Shown here piece by piece: positions 8,886-16,664 of a stretch of DNA of 58,206 bases; the stretch's first letter is position 1; every line of letters starts with the position of its first letter. The translations under genes and the position numbers were made by a program. Below the pieces are notes generated by a model. That model did no database searches and was not told the origin of the DNA. It was given only the letters and a program-made list of their open reading frames with translations. Source of the DNA: Bacteroidales bacterium (GTDB lineage: Bacteria; Bacteroidota; Bacteroidia; Bacteroidales; UBA932); contig JAFTDJ010000016.1 of the NCBI GenBank assembly GCA_017454265.1, positions 1 to 58,206 on the forward strand. The letters run 5' to 3'.

Positions 8886-9446
8886 ATGCAACTTTTTGAG
8901 AATAAATCGCATCTTAATACTTGGACTGTGGATAAGGCCAAGGAAGGTGACCGACGCTCACAAAAAGCCATCTACGATGCCCTGGCAGACAAAATGTATG
9001 CCATTTGCCTGCGATACATGGGCGACCGCCAAACGGCGGAAGACGTACTTCAGGACGGTTTTGTGACATTGTTCTCCAAGCTCGACACCTACACGGGTGA
9101 CGGGTCGTTCGAGGGTTGGGCCAGAAAGATCTTTGTCAATACTGCATTGATGAGCCTGAGAAAGAATGACGTTCTCAAGGAGAGCGACGACGTTGACAGC
9201 GCACGGGCCGTCACGAGCGAAGCTCCGTCGGCAATCCAGAATATCGGCTACAAGGAGCTTGGCAGGATGATTGCGGAGCTTCCTGCCGGATTCAGGACCG
9301 TTTTCAACATGTACGTCGTAGAAGGGTATTCCCATCAGGAGATTGCGGAAGCGCTCGGCATTTCCGTAGTCACCTCCCGTTCGCAGCTGCTGCGGGCGAG
9401 AGCCATTTTGCAGTCGAAGATCAAAGAAAGAGAGAAGAAAAAATAG
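8886..9446 (+). CDS. ECF-type RNA polymerase sigma factor
   Basis: 186-residue sigma-70 family protein with only regions 2 and 4. Region 2 covers about residues 25-90 (AICLRYMGDRQTAEDVLQDG, then FEGWARKIFVNTALMSLRK); region 4 is near the end (GYSHQEIAEALGISVVTSRS). The ATG at 8886 is chosen because upstream in-frame ATGs would give an unusual N-terminus and cross the divergent promoter. It lies 11 bases before the inner-membrane/barrel protein, the expected cognate anti-sigma. I infer envelope-stress control; target promoters are unknown. Confidence 0.92.
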   Translation: MQLFENKSHLNTWTVDKAKEGDRRSQKAIYDALADKMYAICLRYMGDRQTAEDVLQDGFVTLFSKLDTYTGDGSFEGWARKIFVNTALMSLRKNDVLKESDDVDSARAVTSEAPSAIQNIGYKELGRMIAELPAGFRTVFNMYVVEGYSHQEIAEALGISVVTSRSQLLRARAILQSKIKEREKKK

Positions 9447-9457
9447 ATATACTTAAG

Positions 9458-10651
9458 ATGCAAGACAATTGGCAAGAATTCGACCGGCAGATAAAGTCGG
9501 TGCTGCAAGACGCCGGGGAAAAAGCTCCCGGGCGGGTGTGGCGTGCCGTGTCCGCGCGTCTTGATTCTGAGGCAGGTGCTGCTCTCTGGTGGAGATGGGC
9601 CGTACCCGCACTCGTTGCGGCAGCCGTGGTGGCGGGCTTGTTCCTCACCGGAACATTCGACCGCCATGCTGCAATGCCCGGCGAGGCGGACCTGGTGGCC
9701 GAATCCAACATTATATCTTCCGTTTCAGACCCGGCCGCGGACCTTGTCGCGTCTGCGGACCTTATTGCCCCCCAGGCCACAGAGCCTGCCCGCGAGGGAA
9801 CGCGCCGGCGATTGCGCAGCTCCTTCTCCGGGCAGGCGGACATGCGACAGAGCGGAAATGAGGCAGACGACACCCCCGTTACCGAATCCCGCGACGAGGA
9901 TGTATCAGTAGTGCCGGAAACCGACAGAAAAGACGCCGGTTACGATCCCGACGCCGCTGCAAAATGGGCCCTTATCGAACAGGAAGACCACAGCACAAAG
10001 AAGACCCGGATCAAGGCAAGCGGCCTGTATGCGCAGGGCGGCCTCGGAGGGAACGACTCCAACATTTCCTACGGAGGCAACGGCATAAGCCGCATGGCTC
10101 CCGGCGCAGGTTCGGCAAATGCAGGAATCAGCGAAAACGGACAGTCCACCTACGGCGTTCCATTTACAATCGGGCTCGGCGTGCGATTCAGTGTAACCGA
10201 CAAATTCTCCCTGGGCACCGGACTGGACTACTCCCTGCTCACGCGCTCATTCAACGGAAGCTACTCAGGTTCTGCAGCGAGCGCCTACGAAGGTATGATA
10301 TTCCACAATGTACAGTACATCGGAGTACCAGTAAACGTATATTACAACCTGCTTCAGACGCGTGACGGGCTTATGAACGTTTACGCCTGGGGCGGCGGAG
10401 AGGCTGAATACTGCATTTCCAACCGTTACCGCCTGATGAGCGCCACTCCTGTAGTCATCCCCGACAAGGCAGGCGGATTCCAGTTCTCCGCAGCACTTGG
10501 CATGGGTCTGGAATTCAGGCTCAGCAAGGCTCTGGGGCTGTATATAGATCCTTCTGTACGCTACTATTTCCACGGCAACCAGCCCAAGTCCGTGCGCACA
10601 GACAAGCCGTTCATGTTTAATTTCGACGCGGGTCTGAGATTCAACTTTTAG
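9458..10651 (+). CDS. Putative dual membrane-spanning anti-sigma factor (N-terminal TM, C-terminal outer-membrane barrel)
   Basis: 397 residues. A short cytoplasmic head (1-43, MQDNWQEFDRQIKSVLQDAG), one membrane helix (about 44-65), a long low-complexity acidic linker (about 66-190), then a beta-rich domain of about 200 residues ending in LRFNF; the terminal Phe is the usual outer-membrane barrel signal. This matches the dual membrane-spanning anti-sigma (Dma) type known from Bacteroides thetaiotaomicron, which binds a sigma factor inside and senses the outer membrane. Placed directly after its sigma gene. The sequestration role is inferred from context and architecture. Confidence 0.78.
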   Translation: MQDNWQEFDRQIKSVLQDAGEKAPGRVWRAVSARLDSEAGAALWWRWAVPALVAAAVVAGLFLTGTFDRHAAMPGEADLVAESNIISSVSDPAADLVASADLIAPQATEPAREGTRRRLRSSFSGQADMRQSGNEADDTPVTESRDEDVSVVPETDRKDAGYDPDAAAKWALIEQEDHSTKKTRIKASGLYAQGGLGGNDSNISYGGNGISRMAPGAGSANAGISENGQSTYGVPFTIGLGVRFSVTDKFSLGTGLDYSLLTRSFNGSYSGSAASAYEGMIFHNVQYIGVPVNVYYNLLQTRDGLMNVYAWGGGEAEYCISNRYRLMSATPVVIPDKAGGFQFSAALGMGLEFRLSKALGLYIDPSVRYYFHGNQPKSVRTDKPFMFNFDAGLRFNF

Positions 10652-10653
10652 AT

Positions 10654-10684
10654 TTTGCTTTTTCGCGAAAGCGTTTTAACTTTG
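10654..10684 (+). promoter_or_regulatory. Promoter of tRNA-Pro
   Basis: TTTG at 10654-10657, 19 bases, TAACTTTG at 10677-10684: perfect consensus spacing. It begins 3 bases after the stop of the barrel gene and ends 17 bases before the mature tRNA. Confidence 0.8.
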
Positions 10685-10701
10685 CGCCATGCTTCGAGAT
10701 T

Positions 10702-10775
<74 letters not shown>

Positions 10776-10786
10776 CGGGAGGCCGG

Positions 10787-11995
10787 TCAGAAAGTGAATC
10801 GGAATCCGGCCGAGAGTGCAAATGAGAGGGGATGTTCTGTATAGAACGTCTCTTCTTTGTTTTGCCCGGGTATATACCAGCTGAGACCGGGCTGCAGGAA
10901 CAAACCGCCCACACCTCCTATAAGCCACTGTACTCCCGCATTGAGGTTGAGCGACCATACCAGGTCGCTTATTCTCGTGTTGAAGCTCTCGCTTCCTACA
11001 TTGCTGTCAGAAATGTAGTTGTCGATAGTGCCCGAGCTTCTGAATCCGTATTCCAGCATAGGTCCTGCGGAAGCATATACTGCCCCGTTTCCGAATCTGA
11101 AAGGCGTGTAAACAGCATACACCGGCAAACCTACATACGAAAGCGTACGGCTGGTGACGGTTGACATATTACCGGTGGTCGAAGTTGTCCGTGTGAGCAG
11201 GTTGCTGAGCTGAAGGCCTGTTTCCACGTCCCAGTGCCTGCCCACCGGAATACTGAACATTGCTCCTGCACGAAAAGCTATGGAATGCCGGACGTCGTTC
11301 TCCGTCGGCTTGTTTCGGCTGAGCAAAGCCACCGGTGCCTTTTTCGTCGGGCTCGCCGCCGCACTCCGCACCGTGCTCATCGCGTATGAAGTATAGGTAC
11401 TGGAAGTACCTCCCCCGGGCACGCCACCCGCAATCAGCGAAATAGTAACGAGCCTCGCAGGAGCGTCGTCCCGCTCCGCAGGATACTGCATTTTCCGCAC
11501 AGGTTCTTGAACATCGGCTTGCCGTTCTTCGTCAGCAGCCGGCCGCTCAGCTTCCTTCGGGATAATGACGGGTTCCACGTTGTCCGGTTCGGAAGGTACA
11601 GGTTCTGAAGATACCGGCTCGGCATGCTCCGGCTCGGCCGGTGCCGGCTCGGCAAGCTCCGGAAGTTCAGAAGGTAACGAAGAATGTAAAACGTTGATAT
11701 TATTAACTGTTTGCGGGGTAGCGGATACCGTCGGGACTACGGCATCCTCCCTGCTATCCGGGACTGCTTCGGCTACGGCATCTGTTGCGAGCTGCGGCTC
11801 AACGGCTCCGGGCCTCCACAGCAGCAGCACGGCCAAAACCGCCGCAGCGGCGCCTGCAAGCGCCCACCACCAGGGGAAGGCGGCGGCCCTGCGTTTTTGC
11901 AAGCCCTCTTCTATCCCCTCCCACAAACCCTCCGGAGGTGTTTCTGTATACTCCGCCATTTGCCGGCGAAGCTTGTCGTTCCATTTGTCAGACAT
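10787..11995 (-). CDS. Second putative dual membrane-spanning anti-sigma factor
   Basis: 402 residues from the ATG at 11995 (another ATG two codons earlier is possible). Cytoplasmic head MSDKWNDKLRRQMAEYTETP, one membrane helix at about 41-60 after PWWWALAG, then a Pro/Glu-rich linker with repeated xEP units (PAEPEHAEPVSSEPVPSEP) suited to spanning the periplasm, and a C-terminal barrel ending GFRFTF. Same architecture as the gene at 9458-10651 but with little sequence likeness in the linker. It overlaps the end of its sigma gene by 8 bases, showing tight coupling. Anti-sigma action is inferred. Confidence 0.78.
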   Translation of the reverse strand: MSDKWNDKLRRQMAEYTETPPEGLWEGIEEGLQKRRAAAFPWWWALAGAAAAVLAVLLLWRPGAVEPQLATDAVAEAVPDSREDAVVPTVSATPQTVNNINVLHSSLPSELPELAEPAPAEPEHAEPVSSEPVPSEPDNVEPVIIPKEAERPAADEERQADVQEPVRKMQYPAERDDAPARLVTISLIAGGVPGGGTSSTYTSYAMSTVRSAAASPTKKAPVALLSRNKPTENDVRHSIAFRAGAMFSIPVGRHWDVETGLQLSNLLTRTTSTTGNMSTVTSRTLSYVGLPVYAVYTPFRFGNGAVYASAGPMLEYGFRSSGTIDNYISDSNVGSESFNTRISDLVWSLNLNAGVQWLIGGVGGLFLQPGLSWYIPGQNKEETFYTEHPLSFALSAGFRFTF

Positions 11996-12554
11996 TGGCA
12001 TTTCTTCTTCTGTATTCTTTTATCTCCCGCGCCAGCAAAGCTTTAGCCCGCAGCAGCTGGGATGCGGATGAGTTTTCTTTTATTCCAAGCAGCCCCGCAA
12101 TTTCTTTATGGGGCATCTGTTCAAAGACGTACAGGTTGAACACGGTTCTGTAACCATCCGGGAGGTGGCGTATCATTTCTTGCAGCACATCCATAGGCAC
12201 ATCGTCAACTTCCGGATCGTCGTCCGGGATAGCGTCCGGTATATCCCTGTCCACCAGCAGACTGTTATCTTTACGCAGAGCCTGCAGGGCGCAATTGGCT
12301 ACAACCCTGGACATCCAGGCACGTAGCGAGCCCTCGCCCCTGTAAGAGAAGCTGTCGAAACGCTCGAAAATACGGATGAACGCCTCCTGCAGCACATCCT
12401 TCACTGCGTCGGGATCGGCAATATAACGGGATGCCACAGCCGTAAGGTTTCCCGCATAGCGCAGATACAGCTCACGCCTGCCGCGCTCTTCGCCGCGGCC
12501 TACAAGTCTGACCAGCTCCTTCTCCGTCAGTTTATTCCCTGCTCCTGAATTCAA
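11988..12554 (-). CDS. ECF-type RNA polymerase sigma factor
   Basis: 188 residues with region 2 (VASRYIADPDAVKDVLQEAF, then LRAWMSRVVANCALQALRK) and region 4 (MPHKEIAGLLGIKENSSASQ). Clearly related to the sigma factor at 8886-9446 and of the same size. It overlaps the NigD-like gene upstream by 23 bases and the membrane partner downstream by 8 bases, so the three form one tightly packed unit. It would direct transcription of an envelope regulon when released by its partner; target promoters are not evident in the window. Confidence 0.92.
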   Translation of the reverse strand: MNSGAGNKLTEKELVRLVGRGEERGRRELYLRYAGNLTAVASRYIADPDAVKDVLQEAFIRIFERFDSFSYRGEGSLRAWMSRVVANCALQALRKDNSLLVDRDIPDAIPDDDPEVDDVPMDVLQEMIRHLPDGYRTVFNLYVFEQMPHKEIAGLLGIKENSSASQLLRAKALLAREIKEYRRRNANV

Positions 12555-13218
12555 AGTCCGCGGTACCTGCAGTACCGTCCAGTTTAATCCAATTTAATGT
12601 TATGGTTACAGTTTCTCCGCCCGTGTCCGACAGATCGTTTATATCGAAACAAATTACCCCCTCGGCAAGCTCGTCATGCCCGTCGCCGTGGCTGTCTTGC
12701 ACCAAAGTGAGGGAATAAGGGTTTCCTGCGTCCAGGCACACCAGGCTGAAATCGTGATGAAGGGGAACACTTCCCCACCAGGTTTTATAATGAAGTGTAA
12801 GGTATCCGTCGTCCACACCGGTAATCCAGCTGTTCAGCAGAATATCGAGGCCGTCCGGCGGCACCACTACGGCCTGATAGTTGAACGCACCTTTCTCGAA
12901 TACGCCCTCATCCAGAGGCTCCACCCAATAAACCGAGCACATTCTGTACTCGTCACGCATTTCTGCATTCACATACACGTTTGCCATTACGCGCTGCTGG
13001 CGCACAAAGTCCCACTCTAAATCCGCCGGCAGGAGTTTGTGTTCTCCCGCCTGGAAGAAAAGGGCTCCTTCCGCATTCTGTTTTATGGTAAACAGAGCCG
13101 TCACTTCCCCCGATAAGGGAATTTCGTTCTCATAATCTACCGATGGTCCAAAGTCCTTCATACAGCCCACGGCCATCAGGCAAACCAAAGCGGCTACAAT
13201 ATGTATTGTTCGTCTCAT
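12532..13218 (-). CDS. NigD-like outer-surface lipoprotein
   Basis: 228 residues. Signal peptide with lipobox AVGC (Cys19) followed by MKDFGPS. The rest is predicted all-beta: VMANVYVNAEMRDEYRMCSV, then TLHYKTWWGSVPLHHDFSLV, a pattern I associate with NigD-like two-domain lipoproteins of Bacteroidota. The family's function is unsettled; in Bacteroides a NigD protein controlled by a dual-membrane anti-sigma has been linked to vesicle formation. Translation start is placed at 13218 because the upstream extension lacks a signal peptide. A degenerate TTTATTTG box lies 4 bases before the ATG. Family assignment is by eye. Confidence 0.65.
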   Translation of the reverse strand: MRRTIHIVAALVCLMAVGCMKDFGPSVDYENEIPLSGEVTALFTIKQNAEGALFFQAGEHKLLPADLEWDFVRQQRVMANVYVNAEMRDEYRMCSVYWVEPLDEGVFEKGAFNYQAVVVPPDGLDILLNSWITGVDDGYLTLHYKTWWGSVPLHHDFSLVCLDAGNPYSLTLVQDSHGDGHDELAEGVICFDINDLSDTGGETVTITLNWIKLDGTAGTADFEFRSRE

Positions 13219-13333
13219 TCCACAAATAAAATCCGGGCACTCCTGAAATCTTGCACATAATGGCAAAAAAAAATCATATTTCAATGCAAGATTATTCTTT
13301 TGTCTGCATTTACTGGTCAAAACACCTGAAAAA

Positions 13334-14869
13334 ATGAAAAGACTCAGCACTTTATTAATTGTTTTGATTACAGCTTTCGCCGTCGCTTCGTGTATGCAAG
13401 ACTACGGGGCTTATATGTATGTCGATGCGAATGATATAAACGGCTTTTCGGACAATGATCCGGAGAACCAATCGGCCGGGGATAAATTCGATGAGATAGT
13501 CGAAAACAGTTTCATCAAGGTATCGGAACAGCCTGTCTCCACCTTTTCCATAGACGCCGACGGCGCCGCCTATTCTTATATGCGCCGTTGCATTTCGAAC
13601 TCTTTTCTCCCTTCGCGCAATTCCGTACGCATAGAAGAGTACCTGAACTATTTTACTTTCGACTATGCGGAGCCAAGCGGAAACGAGACTGTAGCGATCA
13701 ATGCTGAAATGGGCATTTGTCCCTGGAATACAGAGCATTACCTGCTGCGCCTCGGGCTTAAGGGCAAGTCTCTCCAAGAATCGGAGATGCCTAAAGCGAA
13801 CTTTATCCTGCTCATAGACACCTCGGGGTCCATGTACGGGGCAGACAGAATCGACCTTCTGAAGTCTGGTCTCTGCAATATGATAGACCATATGCGTCCC
13901 ACAGACCGTGTCGCCGTCATTACATATGCCGGTGAAGTGAAGCGCGTGCTGGAATCCACTCTTGTCAAAGACGCCTCCAGAATCAAAAAAGCGATTAACC
14001 GGCTGGAAGCCAGCGGCTCCACCTCAGGCGGCGCTGCAATGAAAATGGCTTACGACGAGGCGGTGGAACACTATGCCGAGGGGGGCAACAACCGTATCAT
14101 AATGTGCACCGACGGAGACTTCAACGTCGGAGTCACCTCCACCGATGCGCTGGTCGAGATGGTGGAAAGCTACCTCGACAAGGGCATATACCTGAGCATT
14201 ATGGGATTCGGCTCCGGCAACTATCAGGATTCCCGGATGGAGAGCCTCTCAAACCACGGCAACGGCACCTACACTTACATCGACAGCGAAGATGAAATGA
14301 TGAAAGTGTTTGTACACGAACGCTCACGCTTCGTATCCGTAGCCAACGATACCAAGTGCCAGGTAAAGTTCTTCGACGCAATAGACAGCTACCGCCTGAT
14401 CGGTTACGAGAATCGGGTAATGAACAATGAAGACTTCGAAAACGACAAGAAAGATGCAGGAGAAATAGGTTCCGGGCAGACAATAACCGCCCTCTACGAG
14501 CTCATTCCCTCCGATAGTATGACCCAAAACGCCACTGCAGCCAGCTTCGACGTACGCTACAAGAAAGCGCTGGGCGAGGAGAGCCGTCCCCTGCATATGG
14601 ACGTCGGCCGTTACTACGCAGGCACGACCAAGACCGGAACAGAATTCAACTTCGCAGCCGGACTCGCCGCTTACGGAATGCTTCTCAAAGACTCAGAGTA
14701 CAAGGGAGAAGCCAGCTTCGGCATGGTCAAAGAACTGCTCAAGAGTGCAGAAAAGCCTGCAAACGGGGTAGATCCCCTGGGCCTGCGCATCAGGCTTCTG
14801 GAGCTTGTAAACAAGGCCGAAACCTTGAAAGCAGCCGAAGCTATGAGAGAGACTGAGTCAGAACGATAA
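13334..14869 (+). CDS. von Willebrand factor A domain lipoprotein (YfbK-like)
   Basis: 511 residues. Signal peptide and lipobox AVASC (Cys20), an N-terminal domain to about 155 containing SFIKVSEQPVSTFSIDADGA typical of YfbK proteins, a VWA domain from about 156 to 335 with intact MIDAS (DTSGSM, 162-167; later TDGDFNVG), then a C-terminal VWA-associated domain. Binds a divalent cation and a protein ligand at the cell surface or periplasm; the ligand is unknown. Divergent from the NigD-like gene over a 115-base gap. Its end overlaps the convergent ksgA by 29 bases. Confidence 0.88.
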   Translation: MKRLSTLLIVLITAFAVASCMQDYGAYMYVDANDINGFSDNDPENQSAGDKFDEIVENSFIKVSEQPVSTFSIDADGAAYSYMRRCISNSFLPSRNSVRIEEYLNYFTFDYAEPSGNETVAINAEMGICPWNTEHYLLRLGLKGKSLQESEMPKANFILLIDTSGSMYGADRIDLLKSGLCNMIDHMRPTDRVAVITYAGEVKRVLESTLVKDASRIKKAINRLEASGSTSGGAAMKMAYDEAVEHYAEGGNNRIIMCTDGDFNVGVTSTDALVEMVESYLDKGIYLSIMGFGSGNYQDSRMESLSNHGNGTYTYIDSEDEMMKVFVHERSRFVSVANDTKCQVKFFDAIDSYRLIGYENRVMNNEDFENDKKDAGEIGSGQTITALYELIPSDSMTQNATAASFDVRYKKALGEESRPLHMDVGRYYAGTTKTGTEFNFAAGLAAYGMLLKDSEYKGEASFGMVKELLKSAEKPANGVDPLGLRIRLLELVNKAETLKAAEAMRETESER

Positions 14870-15617
14870 AATCTTCTACGCTCAAACGCTCGGCCCGCAA
14901 ATCCAAAAACGGCACCTCATCTTTGTCAGGCCGCTCCGCAAGGAGCGGCTTGAGTGCGTTGCGAAGGGTCTTGCGACGCTGGTTGAACGCGGTCTTTACA
15001 ACTTGTTTGAAGAGTTTTTCGTCGCATCCTAGCTCCGTCCGACAGTTGCGTATGAGACGGATAACCGCAGACTGCACCTTGGGCGGGGGCGCAAAAGCCC
15101 CGGGGCCAACGGTAAAGCAATATTCAATGTCGTACCAGGCCTGGAGCAGCACGCTAAGTATGCCGTAGGTCTTGCTGCCCGGCTTTTCCGCGATGCGTTC
15201 CGCCACCTCTTTCTGTATCATACACACGACCTCGGGCACGCGGTCCTTGTCGTCCAGTATCTTGAAGAAAATTTGGGACGAGATATTGTACGGGAAGTTA
15301 CCTACGATGCAGTAGCTGCCGGGGAACACCCTGTGCATATCCAGCCGCAGGTAATCGGCCTGCAGCAGGCGTCCCTGCATTCCCGGGAAGTGGGTGAGAA
15401 GGTAATCTACAGACTCCCCGTCCAGCTCAACAGCCTTGAGGTCGATATCCGGGCGTTGCAGCAGGTACTGAGTCAGCACCCCCATGCCCGGACCGATTTC
15501 AAGGACGGGGGTAAGCGAAGCGGAAGACGGTGGAGACAAAGTATTGACTATCCGGCGGGCGATGGACAAGTCGGTCAAAAAATGTTGCCCGAGGGATTTT
15601 TTTGCGCGAACTTCCAT
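14841..15617 (-). CDS. rsmA: 16S rRNA (adenine1518/1519-N6)-dimethyltransferase
   Basis: KsgA/RsmA dimethylates two adenines in the 3' hairpin of 16S rRNA with S-adenosylmethionine, late in small-subunit assembly. 258 residues. Family start KKSLGQHFLTD, SAM motif VLEIGPGMGVLTQYLL and catalytic NFPYNISSQIFFKIL are all present. Last gene of the rnhB-S46 peptidase-mrp-ksgA run, 3 bases after mrp. The 3' end overlaps the convergent VWA gene. Confidence 0.95.
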   Translation of the reverse strand: MEVRAKKSLGQHFLTDLSIARRIVNTLSPPSSASLTPVLEIGPGMGVLTQYLLQRPDIDLKAVELDGESVDYLLTHFPGMQGRLLQADYLRLDMHRVFPGSYCIVGNFPYNISSQIFFKILDDKDRVPEVVCMIQKEVAERIAEKPGSKTYGILSVLLQAWYDIEYCFTVGPGAFAPPPKVQSAVIRLIRNCRTELGCDEKLFKQVVKTAFNQRRKTLRNALKPLLAERPDKDEVPFLDLRAERLSVEDFIVLTQSLS

Positions 15618-15620
15618 AGA

Positions 15621-16664
15621 CTAGCCCAGTTTGGCGGCAAGACGGCCGGCCAGATCCAGGAAAGCCTGGGCATCGGGGCGTGTACCAAGAGCGACCGGGG
15701 CACCGGAATCGCCGCTCTCACGTATGCTCTGCACAAGGGGGATACGTCCGAGCAGCTCTATGCCCAGGGATTCCGCCATACGGGCTCCTCCGTCTTTGCC
15801 AAAAATGTAATACTTTTCGTCGGGATGCTCTTCCGGTGTAAACCACGCCATATTCTCCACCAGACCGAAGATGGGCCTGTTGATGTTCTTGTTTCTGAAC
15901 ATCGCAGCACCCTTTTCCACATCGGCGAGCGCCACTTCCTGCGGAGTCGTCACTATCAGCGCACCTTCCATGGGAATATCCTGGAGCAGGCTGATGTGAA
16001 TGTCTCCGGTTCCCGGAGGCATATCCACCAGGAGAAAGTCCAGCGTGCCCCATTTCACCTGAAGGATCATCTGCTTAAGGGCGTTGCTCGCCATCGGGCC
16101 GCGCCAGATAAGAGCCTGCCCGCGTTCGGCAAAATACCCTATACTCATCCACTTCACGCCGTATTTCTCCAGCGGCACGATGAGTTCCTTGCCGTCCGAT
16201 TCTTCCGCGTCCGGCTGCAGTCCCTCCGTACCGGTCATCAAAGGCACCGAAGGGCCGTACACGTCGGCGTCCGCCAGGCCCACCTTGTATCCCAGACGCG
16301 CAAGGGCGCAGGCAAGATTGACTGCGACGGTGGATTTTCCCACCCCGCCCTTTCCCGAGGCCACGCCTACGATGTGGCGCACGTTCCGCAGACCTTCCGT
16401 GTCGAACTCCATGCCCTTCTTTCCGGGTGCCGGAGCATCCAGCACCACCGTCTTCACTTCTGCGCCCTTGACGCCGCCGCGAATGAGAGTGGCTCGTGTT
16501 GCTCCAATCAGGTATTCGGCCAGGGGATCCCGCTTACGGGGGAATCCGAGTGTAACCACGGTTCCCTCGACAGAATGCACCATTCCGAGTTCCACTATAT
16601 TTTTATCCCCCTCACCGGGATGGCGGACCTGACGCAACAGGTCCAGAATTTCGTCTTTTGTCAT
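15621..16664 (-). CDS. mrp: Mrp/NBP35 family ATP-binding iron-sulfur carrier protein
   Basis: P-loop ATPase (ApbC/Mrp) thought to carry Fe-S clusters to apoproteins. 347 residues: N-terminal MIP18/DUF59 domain (about 1-90) fused to the ATPase. Deviant Walker A GKGGVGKST near residue 105. In the E. coli protein a CxxC pair follows ENM; here the stretch ENMAWFTPEEHPDEKYYIFG has no cysteine, as I recall for other Bacteroidota. Overlaps the S46 peptidase stop by 1 base. Confidence 0.92.
   Translation of the reverse strand: MTKDEILDLLRQVRHPGEGDKNIVELGMVHSVEGTVVTLGFPRKRDPLAEYLIGATRATLIRGGVKGAEVKTVVLDAPAPGKKGMEFDTEGLRNVRHIVGVASGKGGVGKSTVAVNLACALARLGYKVGLADADVYGPSVPLMTGTEGLQPDAEESDGKELIVPLEKYGVKWMSIGYFAERGQALIWRGPMASNALKQMILQVKWGTLDFLLVDMPPGTGDIHISLLQDIPMEGALIVTTPQEVALADVEKGAAMFRNKNINRPIFGLVENMAWFTPEEHPDEKYYIFGKDGGARMAESLGIELLGRIPLVQSIRESGDSGAPVALGTRPDAQAFLDLAGRLAAKLG

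Noticed and set aside
11560-11665. Short repeats in the DNA as a possible CRISPR array
   Set aside because: The repeats are a few bases long, have no spacers, and encode the Glu-Pro linker of a recognised gene. No CRISPR array was seen anywhere in the window.
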